This document shows, one piece after another, positions 1 to 27,990 of a stretch of 64,000 bases of DNA (position 1 is the first letter of the stretch; each line of letters opens with the position of its first letter). Position numbers and translations under genes: made by a program. The DNA comes from Isoetes taiwanensis (lineage: Eukaryota > Streptophyta > Lycopodiopsida > Isoetales > Isoetaceae), in NCBI GenBank assembly GCA_021234155.1, contig JAJEKV010000044.1:12172803-12236802 (forward strand), in the 5' to 3' direction. Below the pieces are notes generated by a model. It was not told the DNA's origin. It searched no databases and saw nothing but the letters and a program-made list of their open reading frames with translations.

Positions 1-187
1 TGACAAATTGTTAAAACGACAAAAACTATTATACATGAAACATAGAACACGGTAACAAATTGTTTAAACGACAAAAACTTATAACAAAAAAATTTACTTT
101 TTATTAATAGTGCCAAAACGGCTATAATAGTTTGAAAATCCTCATCCATTGTTACAATAGATTGAAGATACCCATCACATCATCTTT

Positions 188-1457
188 CTAGGCAGCACCA
201 TCTTCATCAGTTTCATCGTCCGAGGTTCCATCCTCTTCTGCCTGCTGGCCTAGGTTCAACCTCCTATGTGGCCCTTTCGCTTACTACAATGTCCTCGATG
301 ATGTTTTCTTTCCGACACGCTGCTCGCTTGTCGTGGTAATTGGCATTGAGAGTCTCGGCCGGATCACGCATACACTTAAGTCCTCAAACGGAACTCCAAA
401 GATACTTGCACTGCCTTCCTCAGATCGTGACTCCTTTTGTATCTTCACCGTCGTTCGACTCGCCCCGAGAACATGTTCTCGCCTAAATCATCTTCGGCGC
501 CGACAAAATGAGTATGATGAATGTCTTCGCCAACATGGTTAGCTGCATTTATCGCAAGTAGCTCGCCCTCACCGCCTTCAAACCATCTTCCACTTCGAAA
601 TCTACATCCATGAAAGGAAATCAGAACTTATCGACCACGGCTGCATCATCATATGCATTCAAAAGCCGCCATTTTGAGAAGTTATATATAAGTTTGTCAG
701 CCTTCTTATTCAGCAGGCGATTTCCTGTGACACTATGTATGTACTTATATGCACTCTAATTCCTCTCACTTGCACTATTGGAGGATACTAAGGAGAGGAT
801 AGTCATTGCAAGGGCCTGTAATGTATCAGTAACTTGTCCGTGGGCTTGCCACCATGTATAGAATTCTATATTGGGCTCTTTCTTATGACTCTCCAACACG
901 TCATGAAGCTCTTCATCTGCCCAGCTTCCACTCAAGTTTTGGTACTCGATTAACTCGGCAATGAAAAGCTTGTAGTCCAAGCTGTTAGGATAGTACATTT
1001 TTGAAATCTTCTTCAACGAACTCATAACTTCCTTATCTGTATGTTTGTCCATATCATGGTTGTGCGGGTCTAAGACATGTGCGGCGCCATGAAGGTCATT
1101 GTACGACTTCTTCCATCATACAATGAAGTCCTTGAGCAATGTTGCGCGTTTGGCATTGTCAAAGGGCGCATTGGGCCCGTCACATTCTAGGAATGATTGA
1201 ATTGAGTGCCAACACCTCCAGACCTTACCAGTGCTTTCCTTTGAAGAATAAAGGGTTTTGATGGCATGACAAACAGGTTGCATGCACCTCACAACATTCC
1301 TTACGCCTTTCCAAAATGTCTCCCGCCCAAGCATTTCTCCAAGGGTAGCGGCTTGCTGCCGGTGTTTGGATGCATTTTTGCCCTTCTGCCTCCTCTCCCA
1401 TTCAAAGAAGTCTGTATGATTGAAGGTCGAGATAATCGGGCCACGACACCTAAGCAC
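188..1457 (-). pseudogene. hAT-family transposase, C-terminal half, broken
   Basis: Read on the minus strand, 1457-1116 and 1052-756 encode a plant hAT transposase. The first block carries the segment with FWKGVRNVVRCMQPV, typical of the middle of plant hAT/DUF659 transposases. The second block ends in the hAT dimerisation signature (FYTWWQAHG, then SLVSSNSASERN). Directly after SERN the expected Trp codon is TAG; past it the same frame continues with SAYKYIHS and NRLLNKKADKLIY, as in the family. A further frame change is needed between the two blocks, and an acidic tail (DDETDEDGAA) ends at a TAG near 188. The N-terminal BED finger and upstream half are not seen. Several in-frame stops make this non-functional. 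I am sure of the family and unsure of the exact outer ends; no terminal inverted repeat was located. Confidence 0.8.
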
Positions 1458-1460
1458 TCT

Positions 1461-1760
1461 TTCAAGGCAAATGTAATTGAAAACCGACCTGTAAGCAAAA
1501 CAACTATTTCCCTTAAGCGAAAAAACATTTTCGCTGTAAGTTTTGTTTTTATTTAGAAGTTTAAAATTTTTCCCATACGCCGAAACATTAGTTTCGCTTT
1601 TACGCGAAAAACGCTTTCGATAGGCTTAAGTTTTGTTTATGCTAAACTTTCTCGCACTTCGCGTAAGTTAAACTTTAGTATACGCTAAACTTCAGGGCCA
1701 GCTTATGCTAAAAATTTCTGGTGTGCGTAAATGTTTTTGACGATTTTTATATATTATACT
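1461..1760. repeat. AT-rich block of repeated short motifs beside the hAT relic
   Basis: This gene-free stretch repeats short words in both orientations: GCTAAACTT and close variants (near 1639, 1683), AAGTTTTG (1528, 1628), GCGTAAGTTAAACTTTAG (near 1660), and TTTTCGC/GCGAAAA pairs. Subterminal arrays of short motifs in both orientations are typical of hAT elements, where transposase binds them. This block lies on the N-terminal side of the hAT relic, where the element 5' end would be expected. The assignment to the hAT is inference; it could be an unrelated low-complexity region. Confidence 0.35.
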
Positions 1761-1886
1761 TCATATTTGTGCCATATCTTTCAAATAATATGTATTGCAT
1801 ATAAAACGTATACAGTATTGAACCTACTTTGGACCAAAGTCTTATCAGCTGAAATTGATCGTCTTAATCATGTTCAAGCCATGAAA

Positions 1887-3281
1887 CAACCACATTGAGT
1901 TGCAACAATGGAAGACGAATTATCCTTGTTATATAACCAAGGTGCATGGGAGGTGGTCCCTAAACCAACAGGAAAAAATATGATTCGAGCTAAATAGGTA
2001 TCTAAAACAAAGTACCATGCTGATACAATAGGTATCTAAAACAAAGTACCAAAGCACAAAGCAAGGTAGTTGCAAAAGGGTTCCGTAAAAAAGAAGGGTT
2101 TGATTATCATGATGTGTTTGCTCCATTCGTCAAGTTAAACACACTTAAAGCAGTGATAGCTTGGCAGCACAAAAAGAATGGCCACTCTATCAAATGGATT
2201 TCAAATCTGCCTTTTTTAATGGAAAACTAGAAGAGGAACTATACATCTTTCAACCACCAGATTTTAAGGATAAAGAGAGTCCAACTTATGTGTACAAATT
2301 GAAAAAGAGCCTGTATGGCCTTATACAAGCTCCGCGCTGTTGGAATCAGAAAATCAATGCATTTCTCTTGCATCCTAGTTACCAGAGATTTAGAGCAGAC
2401 TCGAACCTTTATTTCATGTCAACTAATCCTCAAGTTAGTGTGCTTCTTCTCTATGTTGATGACAGTATTATCATAGGAGATGCCGATCCTATTATTTTTC
2501 ATACTAAGAAAGCACTTACGGAAAAAATTGAGGTAATAGATTTCGGGCTGATGCATTAGTGTTTGGGCATGAAAATTTGGCAAGGTGCTCAAAGCATTCA
2601 TCTCACTGAACTTCTTAAGAAGTTTTATATGGCAGATTGCAAAGCATCATCTGTTCCATTTGAGGTAGGTTGCACTCTAACTCTAGACTCCAATTATTCG
2701 GATGTTGATGCCACCCTTTACAGACATCTAGTTGAGCCAACACTAGGCCAGATTTGGCATAGCTGTTGCAGTTCTTACTAGGTTCATGCATCATCCCAAA
2801 GTATTACTGCATTGGAAAGCGGCAAAATGAGTTCTCTATTACCTCAAAGGTACTCAAAGTGAAGGAGTCCTATATACCAAAGTTGATCATCCTACTCTTA
2901 CACTGTTCTCAGATTCCAATATGGCATCCACAGATCTTGAGAAAAGAAAATGCATTATTGGATTTGTTTCCTTTCTTGGAGGCAACTCTATCAGTTGGGG
3001 ATCTAAAAAGCCAAAGATAAACAACATTAGTACTACTGAGGCTGAACTCAAGGCCTTGGTTACAACAATAGAAGAGATGCGTTGGTTGGTTAACTTATAT
3101 GAAGATTTGGGTTGTCCGCTCAAACTTGCAGCCATTTACTGTGATAACACTGGAGCCATTGCTCACGCCAAAGACTACAAGATGTATCTGCATATCAAGC
3201 ATATGGATATTAAACTGTGATTTGTCAAAGAGCAACTCCAAAATCGGTATCTCTCGCGATCTTACTGCTCTAGTAAACATC
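1887..3281 (+). pseudogene. Copia A reverse transcriptase/RNase H, broken
   Basis: The frames at 1887-2150, 2161-2559, 2563-2781 and 2921-3281 encode in order: the Copia RT start (YHADT, KARLVAKGF), QMDFKSAFFNGKLEEE, KLKKSLYGL, the catalytic LLLYVDDSIIIG, LGMKI, then the RNase H segment with ISWGSKKP and ISTTEAE(L)KAL and IYCDNTGAIA. Stops at several places and frame changes near 2780 and 2900 destroy it. A direct repeat of about 25 bp (1993-2017 and 2027-2051) lies in the RT 5' part. It ends where Copia B inserted. Confidence 0.85.
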
Positions 3282-3500
3282 TGTTGGAGGATCAGGAGGA
3301 GAGAAATGGAAATGAGCTGCTTTCATTTGCATGTTGATGTCACATATATGATAGATGTTTCCTACATGACTCTAATGTAACCACCTAACTGGTCTTAACA
3401 TGTGACCTTCACCTAACTGATCTTACATGTGACCTTTGACCATAAACGTTAGACCCATGTGACATAATATCCATATAGGGTTAACAATGTTGTTCCAACA
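3282..3500 (-). repeat. 3' LTR of Copia B
   Basis: A 219-bp terminal repeat with TG...CA ends. It shares about 130 bp with 7672-7866, including the ACATGTGACCTT words and the GTTAACAATGTTGTTCCAACA end. Confidence 0.8.
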
Positions 3501-3764
3501 CTCTCCCTTAAACCTGTGTGGACTTCAAAATTTTAGCTTACTACATGTTGCTCTCCCTTAAACCGGAATTTCATCATCCCTAGCTGCTCCTTGAATTTTC
3601 TTAGTTTGGCACTAGCCAAAGGTTGGGTAAACTTATTTGCTAGCCGATGTTGTGTTGAACATTAAGACAAAGCCAACTCAGAAGCCAGTGGCGTAAATCG
3701 CTTCTTGAGAAGAGAAGATGTGCATCAAGATGTTTGGTTCTTGCATGGAAAACCGGATTGAATA

Positions 3765-5065
3765 CTAGTTGAATAGTACTCTGAATAGTACTCTCATTGT
3801 CGTGTACAATTGTGGCTTTTGTATGGAAACTTTAAGGTCCTTCCACAACTTCTGTAACCAAAGTGCTTCCCCGCACTCGGCCGAAAGGGCTTTGAATTCA
3901 GCCTCAATAGTGCTGATGGAGACAATGGATTGTCGCTTTGACATCCAATTGAACAATTAGGCCCAAGTGAAGACAGGTCCCTGTTGTGGACTTTCGAGTG
4001 TCTTCACAACCTGCATAATCAACATCAACAAAGATGGTGCAGCTATCAATTTCTGATTTTCTGTAAAATAATCCTTCTTGTAACAGGCTCTGAAGGTAGG
4101 CCAGCATATGCTTGGCTGCCTTCCAATGTAATTGTGTAGGCCTTTGCATGTACTTGGAAAGACGATTGACTTCAAACATAAATTAGATCGTGGTTGCAAT
4201 CAAGTAGAATAGACTTCCAATAAGGCTTCAAAGATAAAGTGCTATCACACGGGTTGCCGTCTGCATCTGCATGAAGCTTGATACCTAAGTCTATAGGTAC
4301 TAAGATTGGTTTGGCATTGCTCATATTCCACTTTTGAAGTAGATCCCGAATAGACATATGTTGAGATAAATAGGTGCCATCCGACATTTGCCACACTTCA
4401 AGCTCTAAATATAAGTGGAGCAGTCCTAGATCGGGCTATATTAAATTTCTATTGAAGAGTTACCTTTGTTTGATCAATTAGTCGTTTCATACTCCTCAGA
4501 ATCAAGAGATCATCCACATAAAGAACTATGATGCAAATCTCTTGATTAGAACCACATCTAACATAGACGTTAGGGTCTGCTGCACTCAAAAGGAAGGCAT
4601 GAATTTATTCCAGCATCTAGGGGCTTATTTCAAGCCATATAAGCTCTTCTTCAACCTCGCATACCTTTCAGTTCTTGCCCTTTTAGCAAACCCTTGAGGT
4701 TGCTGCATGAAAACTTCTTCTAGATTCCCATGAAGGAATGCACCTTTAAAATCCATGTGGAATATTGGCCAGCCTTTAGCTGTAGCCAATGCTATGATTG
4801 CTCGAATAGAGAACAAATGAGCTACAAAGGCAAATACCTCATCATAATCAATCCCATACTTTTGTGAGTATCCAAGGCGTGCTTTATGCTTAGTTATAGA
4901 TCCATCAGCAGCAAATTTAGTTTTGAAAACCCATTTGCAACCTATAGCATGCTTAGCTGGAGGTAGTGGGATCAATTCCCATGTTTCTTGCTTATCAAGC
5001 GTACTGATCTCCTCTTGCATGGCAGTTCTCCAATGGTCAGCCTTATATGCATCTTCAAAATGCAC
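3765..5065 (-). pseudogene. Copia B reverse transcriptase/RNase H, broken
   Basis: On the minus strand, 5065-4625 encodes the RT amino part (IGCKWVFKTKF, HKARL, HMDFKGAFLHGNLEE, LKKSLYGLK). The 4.6-4.4 kb stretch covers the catalytic loop, seen as a reverse complement with stops. 4396-3904 carries the connection and RNase H start (RPTQLHWKAAKHMLAYL), and 3956-3765 ends with SIVSISTIEAEFKALS. Every block is separated by a stop or frame change. Order and content are typical of plant Copia pol. Confidence 0.85.
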
Positions 5066-5241
5066 AGGATCATTAGTAAAGCCATGTTACATACATTATG
5101 GACCTTTTTGCATATTGCTTATCCTAGCTGACCTCCTCAAGGCCAGTTGAGGTGCATTACTGAATTTTGAGCAGAGCTTTCTAACTCTTGTAAACTCTCC
5201 TCAACGTTCAAGTCTGAAAAGATCACACTGTGGAGGTAATC

Positions 5242-6860
5242 CTACCTCAGATCCTTGGGGAAAGGTTGCTGGTTGAACTTATTCATGTGCATCTTCAAAC
5301 CAAGATTCCAAAACATCTTGCACCCCTGCTCTTCTTGTGGCTGAATATCGCCGCAACTTGCTCTTCTTCTTGACCGAATATCAAATATGGGAAATACCGC
5401 AAAAGTTGGTGAATTTTTCTCTTCTGGTACATTACTGATTGGCCAATTCATTGACCAATCCTGGTCAGACAAGGAAGCATCATTGGCATCCCAAGGTACA
5501 ACGTCATTGTACCGTGCATGTTCAACAAAGTGAACAGACCTGCTGAGGAACATCTTTCTTTTTACATGATCATATAGCTTATAGGTGTCGTGCTAAGGTG
5601 GATAGCCTATAAAAGTTGCCTTGACTGATCTATCATGAGTTTTACCCAATTTCTTGACCTCCTCCAATGATAAACTAGCATAGGCCAGACATCCAAATGT
5701 CTTCAAATGTGACAGATCTGGTTTTTTGCCATATAGAGCTTCATAACGTGTCATATCTGCAATGTCCTATTCATGATATAGACTGCAATACTAACAGCCT
5801 CAAATTTCAAAAGATTTTGGCAGATCCGCATGAGCAAATATAGATCTTGCCAAATCTAAGATGATGCGATTTCTTCTCTCAAATACTCCATTTTGAGGGT
5901 GAGTATAGGGAACATCAGGGAAACATCTAGGAAGTCTGGGAAAGCTTAAGATACATACTCTCCACCATTATCACTTCTAATACTTAATGGTCATCTCAAA
6001 ATGTTTATCAACCATTTGATAAAACTTCTGAAATAATTCAAAGCTTGAGATTTATACATTAGAGTAAAATACCCAAGTAAAGCGAAAGAAGTCATCAATA
6101 AGAGTCATAAAGTACATGGAGCCTCCTATGCTTTTGACTCTCATATGACGTAGATTCGAGTGGTCAAAAAAGTAGCAAGTGGTTCTATGCAATCAATATC
6201 ATTGTTGAATTCATTGTGGAATACATCGATGTTCGAATAGTCTAGAGGCCCTATGCTCAGCAACTTTTGAATACGAAACTTGGGATTGTTTGCCAAGAGA
6301 ACAAGCATTGCAATGAAGATCCACGCCTCTCAAATTAGGCAAATCTCGCGACCATGTTTTCATGTGCAACATGTAGATGTATTTGCAATTGAAATGGCCT
6401 AACTTGTTGTGTTATAGCTCTTAAGGATCAAGTATGTTGGTGGATGAGTGCACGATTCATAGCTTCAACTTGTTCCAGCTTATAAAGCCCATTCTGCAAC
6501 TTGCCATGCGCTAATTCTTGTGCTGCTCGATCATCCTTGGGATGTGCATCATAGATGACTAGTTTGCCACCTCCAAAGAGAATAAATCTGCCAAATGAAT
6601 CCATTTGCGAAATAGAGAGTAAATTTGTTGCCAACTCAGGGACATACATGACGTTTCTAATTGCTTTCAACATGCAATCGCCTTTGCCTTGAATTGGATG
6701 AGAGAAACTATCCCCTAACTGGACTTCCCCTTTTTGCTCCTTATGTAGGTGTTCTAATACAAAGAGAATCTCCAGACATGATTTTTGGCGACCAATCAAG
6801 TATCCAAAGAGTGCCCCCGTGGAATCCCTTGTGAACTGCCATGCAAAGAAACTCTGCATT
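5242..6860 (-). pseudogene. Copia B protease/integrase region, broken
   Basis: The minus-strand block 6859-6428 contains the pre-integrase segment (VMYVPELATNLLSISQ, then a KLQNGLYKLE segment) that lies between protease and integrase in plant Copia. The stretch 6.3-5.6 kb is integrase core in several frames, and 5553-5242 is the variable integrase-to-RT linker. No continuous frame remains. Confidence 0.7.
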
Positions 6861-6994
6861 AGATTCTAAGACCTTAGTGCAAGTTGCCAAATTGGATTTT
6901 TCAGATTTTGAGTTGCTCTTGGATGTGCTTGCCTTCTTTTGCCTGGTATCCTTAGCATCCTTCCTTTGCTTAGGGATGCCTCACATGTCACCGG

Positions 6995-7092
6995 CAAGTT
7001 TTTGCCGGACGTCAAGCCGTTCAAGACGCCAGTGTAACCGCCTCCAGCAGCCGGGGATTTAACGGCTCCAGACGGCCAAACCGGCCGTCTCA
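6995..7092. other. GC-rich island with a small perfect hairpin inside Copia B
   Basis: About 95 bp, much richer in G+C and CpG than the surrounding Copia DNA, sits between the zinc knuckle and the protease region. It ends with a perfect 8-bp inverted repeat with a 5-base loop (AGACGGCC and GGCCGTCT, 7070-7090). It has no Copia coding similarity that I can see and may be a small insertion; its origin is not recognised. Confidence 0.35.
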
Positions 7093-7098
7093 GATGAA

Positions 7099-7590
7099 CT
7101 ACATGTGAATACCTAAAAATTTACATGTGAGGCGCCTCTTAGCATGGCAATCCTTTGCAATATGCCCCAACTTGTGACAATAATAGCATTCGATTGCTCT
7201 TCTACTTGAATTCTTTGTAGAATTTTTTGCTTTATGGTCTGAAACCAAAGCCTTTTCACCTAGTATTCCAGCCCAATTACTCTTGAGGATCTTGATGTGA
7301 GACTCCTCTTGAATTAGCATTCCCTTAACTTCGAAAAATCAGGCTCCTTAGCATGTCGGATTAACATGGCATACTCAAGAAGGAGATTGACCAAAATGCG
7401 CTGAATGAGATCTAGATCTTCCATCTTACCTCCTATAGCAACAAGCTCCAATCTTAGAGCTTCCATTTTCTCCAAATATTCACCATATTTGAAGAAGAAG
7501 TCGACAAAAGTGCTCTCAATCTTTTTCTTGATGACAAGCCGAAGTTGAGAGACCTGTAGGCATAAGAGTTCTCCAACTCTTTCCATGCTT
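7099..7590 (-). pseudogene. Copia B gag with zinc knuckle, broken
   Basis: 7586-7314 encodes the gag segment that includes ILVNLLLEYAMLI, similar to the plant Copia gag (UBN2 type). 7320-7099 holds a CX2CX4HX4C zinc knuckle (CYYCHKLGHIAKDC) preceded by a basic stretch. The two blocks are in different frames. The knuckle is the nucleic-acid binding part of gag. Confidence 0.75.
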
Positions 7591-7671
7591 CTATGAAACT
7601 AGATAATGGTCCGAGCCCGACCTTATAGAAGGTGATACAAGGAGTTTAAGATAGGCTAGAGCTTTTCTATC

Positions 7672-7866
7672 TAACTCATGTGACCACCTAACCGGGTCTT
7701 AACATGTGACCTTCATCTAACCGGTCTTACATGTGACCTTTTGACCTTTGACCATAAACGCTTGGACCCACGGGATCGGTCTTACATGTGACCTTTGACC
7801 TTTGACCATAAACATTGGACCCATGTGACATAACGTCCACATAGGGTTAACGATGTTGTTCCAACA
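7672..7866 (-). repeat. 5' LTR of Copia B (outer part)
   Basis: Matches the left LTR over its outer part. It contains an internal direct duplication of the GGTCTTACATGTGACC segment (near 7720 and 7778) that the left LTR lacks. It ends TTCCAACA directly before the ACATC target duplicate. Confidence 0.75.
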
Positions 7867-8066
7867 ACATCAAGTTGCAGATGGGTTCACAAAACCTCGT
7901 GGAGGACACCAATTCAGTCAAATGAAATGGCTCTTGCATGTTCTGCCCATGCTCATTCTCAAGGGGGGTCATAATGTTCTTGTAAAGCCTCTCTCTCAGG
8001 AGGATTTTGTCTTTGATGTTTATTCCCTGCTTTACGCTTTTTTCTGCCAGCTAGTTATCGTGGGGG

Positions 8067-8345
8067 TGTTAGTACATGACATCATAGATGACTAGGCATG
8101 CCATATAAGTGTTGCTGACATGGCTCTCCTATTAAAGCCATAGTCATACTTTATAGTCATGCTTTATTGTTACACATCAAGTTCACTCACTAGACTAGCT
8201 ATATCGTCTATCTCATGCTATCCTTGCATACTATATCGTCTATCTCATGCTATCCTTGCATACTCGTCTTCATGCTATTCATATTCAGTCTTATGTTCAC
8301 TGTCTAACTATAACTCTAGGAGGTATAAGTCTAGCTTGGCATGAG
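8067..8345 (+). repeat. 3' LTR of Copia A (right end uncertain)
   Basis: Starts TGTTAG directly after a polypurine tract. Contains a perfect 32-bp tandem duplication (8199-8230 and 8231-8262). The 5' partner LTR is absent, so the right end is an estimate. Confidence 0.5.
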
Positions 8346-8819
8346 ATGCACTTGGAGAACCTGTGAGCGGAAAGCTATGAAGCAAAAGCCAGAATTCATA
8401 ATGGTCCGAGAACTAAACTATTGGTCTTTCCCTTACCTCTTTGCTCATAATGGAAACCGCTTCCTAATATTTCCAAAATCCTCCCAGAACTCTAAGCTAA
8501 GAGGTAACTAGAGAGTTATAAACAGTTGTTCAGTCAGACTCTCAGGATTGGGTAGTCCCAGAGAATGTTTGTTTGCTTGTGCTGTCAAGCCTGAACCCCG
8601 CTGGGTGGTGAACTTGCCAGATGGTCCAAAGATTCGTGGAACTTACTTTGGACATATATCTTGTCTACTAAGTTTGTTGAATTTGCGGTGATATAGTAAC
8701 AATCATCAACTACTCAACCAAAATACATTCCTACTTCATAAGTTTCATACCACGCATCAGAGACCAGTTCTTATACCTTATGAATCAGGGTTTAGATTTT
8801 AATTTTTGAACCCACTCAA
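8346..8819. other. Gene-free stretch
   Basis: I see no gene here. The sequence lies between the Copia A LTR and the next Copia scrap and may be the remainder of either. Confidence 0.4.
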
Positions 8820-9240
8820 GTGGATGCAGATTGTACTCTCTATTTGCCATTTGGTTGAGCCTTATTATATATTACCATTACACGTCCATATTTGGCCTAT
8901 GATGTAGGTGTTCCCACTCGATTTATGCAACATCCAAAACAACCTCATTGGCAAGCAGCTAAAAAGAGTTCTTCATTACCTCAAGGGTACTTCCATAGAT
9001 GCTCTTTATTACAGTTCAATTAATTCTTCTCTCCATCTCTTCTCTGATGGAGATATGTCCACTAGTGATGTTGGATGGAGAAAGTCACTTACTGGATATG
9101 TTTCCTTATAATGCTGTCACATGACATTCTAAAAAGCAGTCCATAATTAGTTCTAGTACCAAGAGGCTGGATTCAAAGCTTTATGCATAGCAGCTCGAGA
9201 AATGATATGGATTGTGCATTTATTTGCAGGGATTGATGAT
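8820..9240 (+). pseudogene. Copia RNase H fragment
   Basis: The plus strand encodes TRFMQHPKQPHWQAAKRV-type sequence (with one frame change at about 8935), then LHYLKGTSIDALYY, DVGWRKSLTGYVSL and HSKKQSIISSSTK. These are the RT connection and RNase H start of Copia. There are several stops and no LTRs. It differs in sequence from Copia A and is a separate scrap lying close to the F2KP 3' end. Confidence 0.75.
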
Positions 9241-9307
9241 GCTGAAAAACTGAGGGCTAAGAGTTGGCTAGCTATCGCATAAGAGGGATTCAAAGTCTCT
9301 GGGATCC

Positions 9308-9537
9308 AACATGCATGTAGTCAAATCTCGTTTTCTTTTGATAAAACTCTCTTTCTTTTCTTTGGTGACAAACTTACAAAGGATTCTTAATTGATCATAT
9401 AATAATGCTATCTTGCAGCAAAACATGCATGTAGTAAGATCTCTCCTTTTCGTTGATAGAAATGTCTTTCTTTTCTTTGGTGGCCACCTTACAAAGGATT
9501 CTTAAATGATCATATAATAATGCTATCTTGCAGGAAA
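9308..9537. repeat. Tandem duplication, 115-bp unit
   Basis: Unit 1 (9308-9422) and unit 2 (9423-9537) both begin AACATGCATGTAGT and both end GCTATCTTGCAG plus a few bases, with roughly 88% identity by eye. The pair lies about 70 bp beyond the F2KP stop codon on its 3' side, so it may be part of the F2KP 3' untranslated region. Confidence 0.8.
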
Positions 9538-9606
9538 AGCATGCTCTGGATTAGTTCAAAACAACAGTCAGCAATCCAAGCAAATAACATCGATGATGTT
9601 ACAGCC

Positions 9607-26981
<17,375 letters not shown>

Positions 26982-27395
26982 GTATTGCTGATCAATTGCC
27001 TCACTCCTCTGATAAAATCGAAAGCACAGCTGATGTTTCTGATTTTCCAGTAATCAGGAGGTCGACAGGAGCAGGGCAGAAAGAAAAGGGACAAGGTATT
27101 TGTCCCCGAAAGCTTTACAAATTGGAGGGCTGCCGGAAGAGCTCATGTTTTCCATACTAGAGAAGCTGCCCTGCTTGGAATGCAGTTCGCTTGTGTAACG
27201 GAAGTAAGGTTGCCTCAAGGATCATGGGTTCAATGGAACATTATTTCACAAGGCTTGCCTGAAAGGTAAAATGTCAAATCCATCCCTTTTAAAGGAGGAT
27301 TCTGTTTATGAGGACATTGTTTTGTATAATTTTGAGGCCACAAGCTTATCATGTTGCTTGCTAGATCCTTTTATTTGATTTATTATTTCTGGAAT
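26982..27395 (-). promoter_or_regulatory. F2KP 5' untranslated and promoter region (position only)
   Basis: The stretch upstream of the F2KP start codon must hold the 5' UTR and probably promoter elements. No clear TATA box or transcription start could be fixed. A TTTTATCAG/AGGAG junction about 30 bp before the ATG could be a 5' UTR intron acceptor. Confidence 0.3.
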
Positions 27396-27990
27396 TGAAG
27401 ATCATTATTGGAAGCTTTCTAGCTTCATTCATGGTAAAGAGTTATAAGGTGCACTTCCTTCCCATAGCATATGGTCTTTAAGGCGACAATTGACAATTCC
27501 ACGGAGCCCTACCTTAGCTTCCCCTACTGGATATGGTAGATACATCTCCCACATCAGTCTCGTGCTCCTATTCACTCAATACTAGATACTAGTCGTAAGG
27601 TTGTGTTGTACGAGTGTGTGCATAGGATTCTGTCTGGATATCATTATTGGGATTTTCTGAGTGATACAAGATAAGAATTACAAGAATAAAATAGAAAATT
27701 TTAACGTCCACAAATCCTTCTTTCCTTCTCGACAAAAAGACTCAGTCCTATCATGTATTTAGATTGCACCACCTTTTTTCAATTCACTTTCTTAACCTAG
27801 CTTAGGTCATTACATTTGTAAGTTTCGAATTGAATAAACTAGTATATGGTGTATAGTGGGGTTCAAGACCATCATTGGGAACTTTCTAGCTTGATACATG
27901 GTAAAGGATAAAGATACACTTATTTCCTTTTCATATGGTTCTTGAAAGCAAAAGTGACGATCACTTTATTGAACCTTATCTTTTCCTCTC
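27396..27990. repeat. Diverged direct duplication upstream of F2KP
   Basis: 27398-27515 and 27862-27990 share the series ATCATTATTGGAAGCTTTCTAGC, a CATGGTAAA word, CATATGGT and a CACTTCCTTCC/CACTTATTTCC block in the same order. Identity by eye is about 70-75%. I see no coding sequence. Confidence 0.5.

Larger units (their letters stand above)
3282..7866 (-). mobile_element. Copia LTR retrotransposon B (minus), inserted in Copia A
   Basis: The left copy of the LTR is 3282-3500 (TGTTGGAGG...CCAACA). The right one ends at 7866 and matches it from about 7672 on. The target site duplication is ACATC (3277-3281 and 7867-7871). On the minus strand the purine-rich tract next to the left LTR (plus 3501-3516) is the polypurine tract, so the left LTR is the 3' LTR. 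Gag, protease/integrase, RT and RNase H follow in the expected order from 7.6 kb down to 3.7 kb. No primer binding site was found beside the right LTR, whose inner part differs from the left LTR; an internal rearrangement probably removed it. Confidence 0.85.
1870..8345 (+). mobile_element. Copia LTR retrotransposon A (plus), 3' part, split by Copia B
   Basis: The reverse transcriptase and RNase H part lies at about 1870-3281, is interrupted by Copia B (3282-7866), and resumes at 7867. The ACATC immediately before 3282 is repeated at 7867-7871. Removing the insert plus one copy rejoins a codon run reading SSKH then QVADGFTKP, the standard end of Copia RNase H. Downstream, a purine tract CGTGGGGG directly precedes TGTTAG at 8067, as expected for the polypurine tract and the start of the 3' LTR. 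The 5' LTR, gag and integrase of A are missing on the left. The right end of the 3' LTR could not be fixed. Confidence 0.8.
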
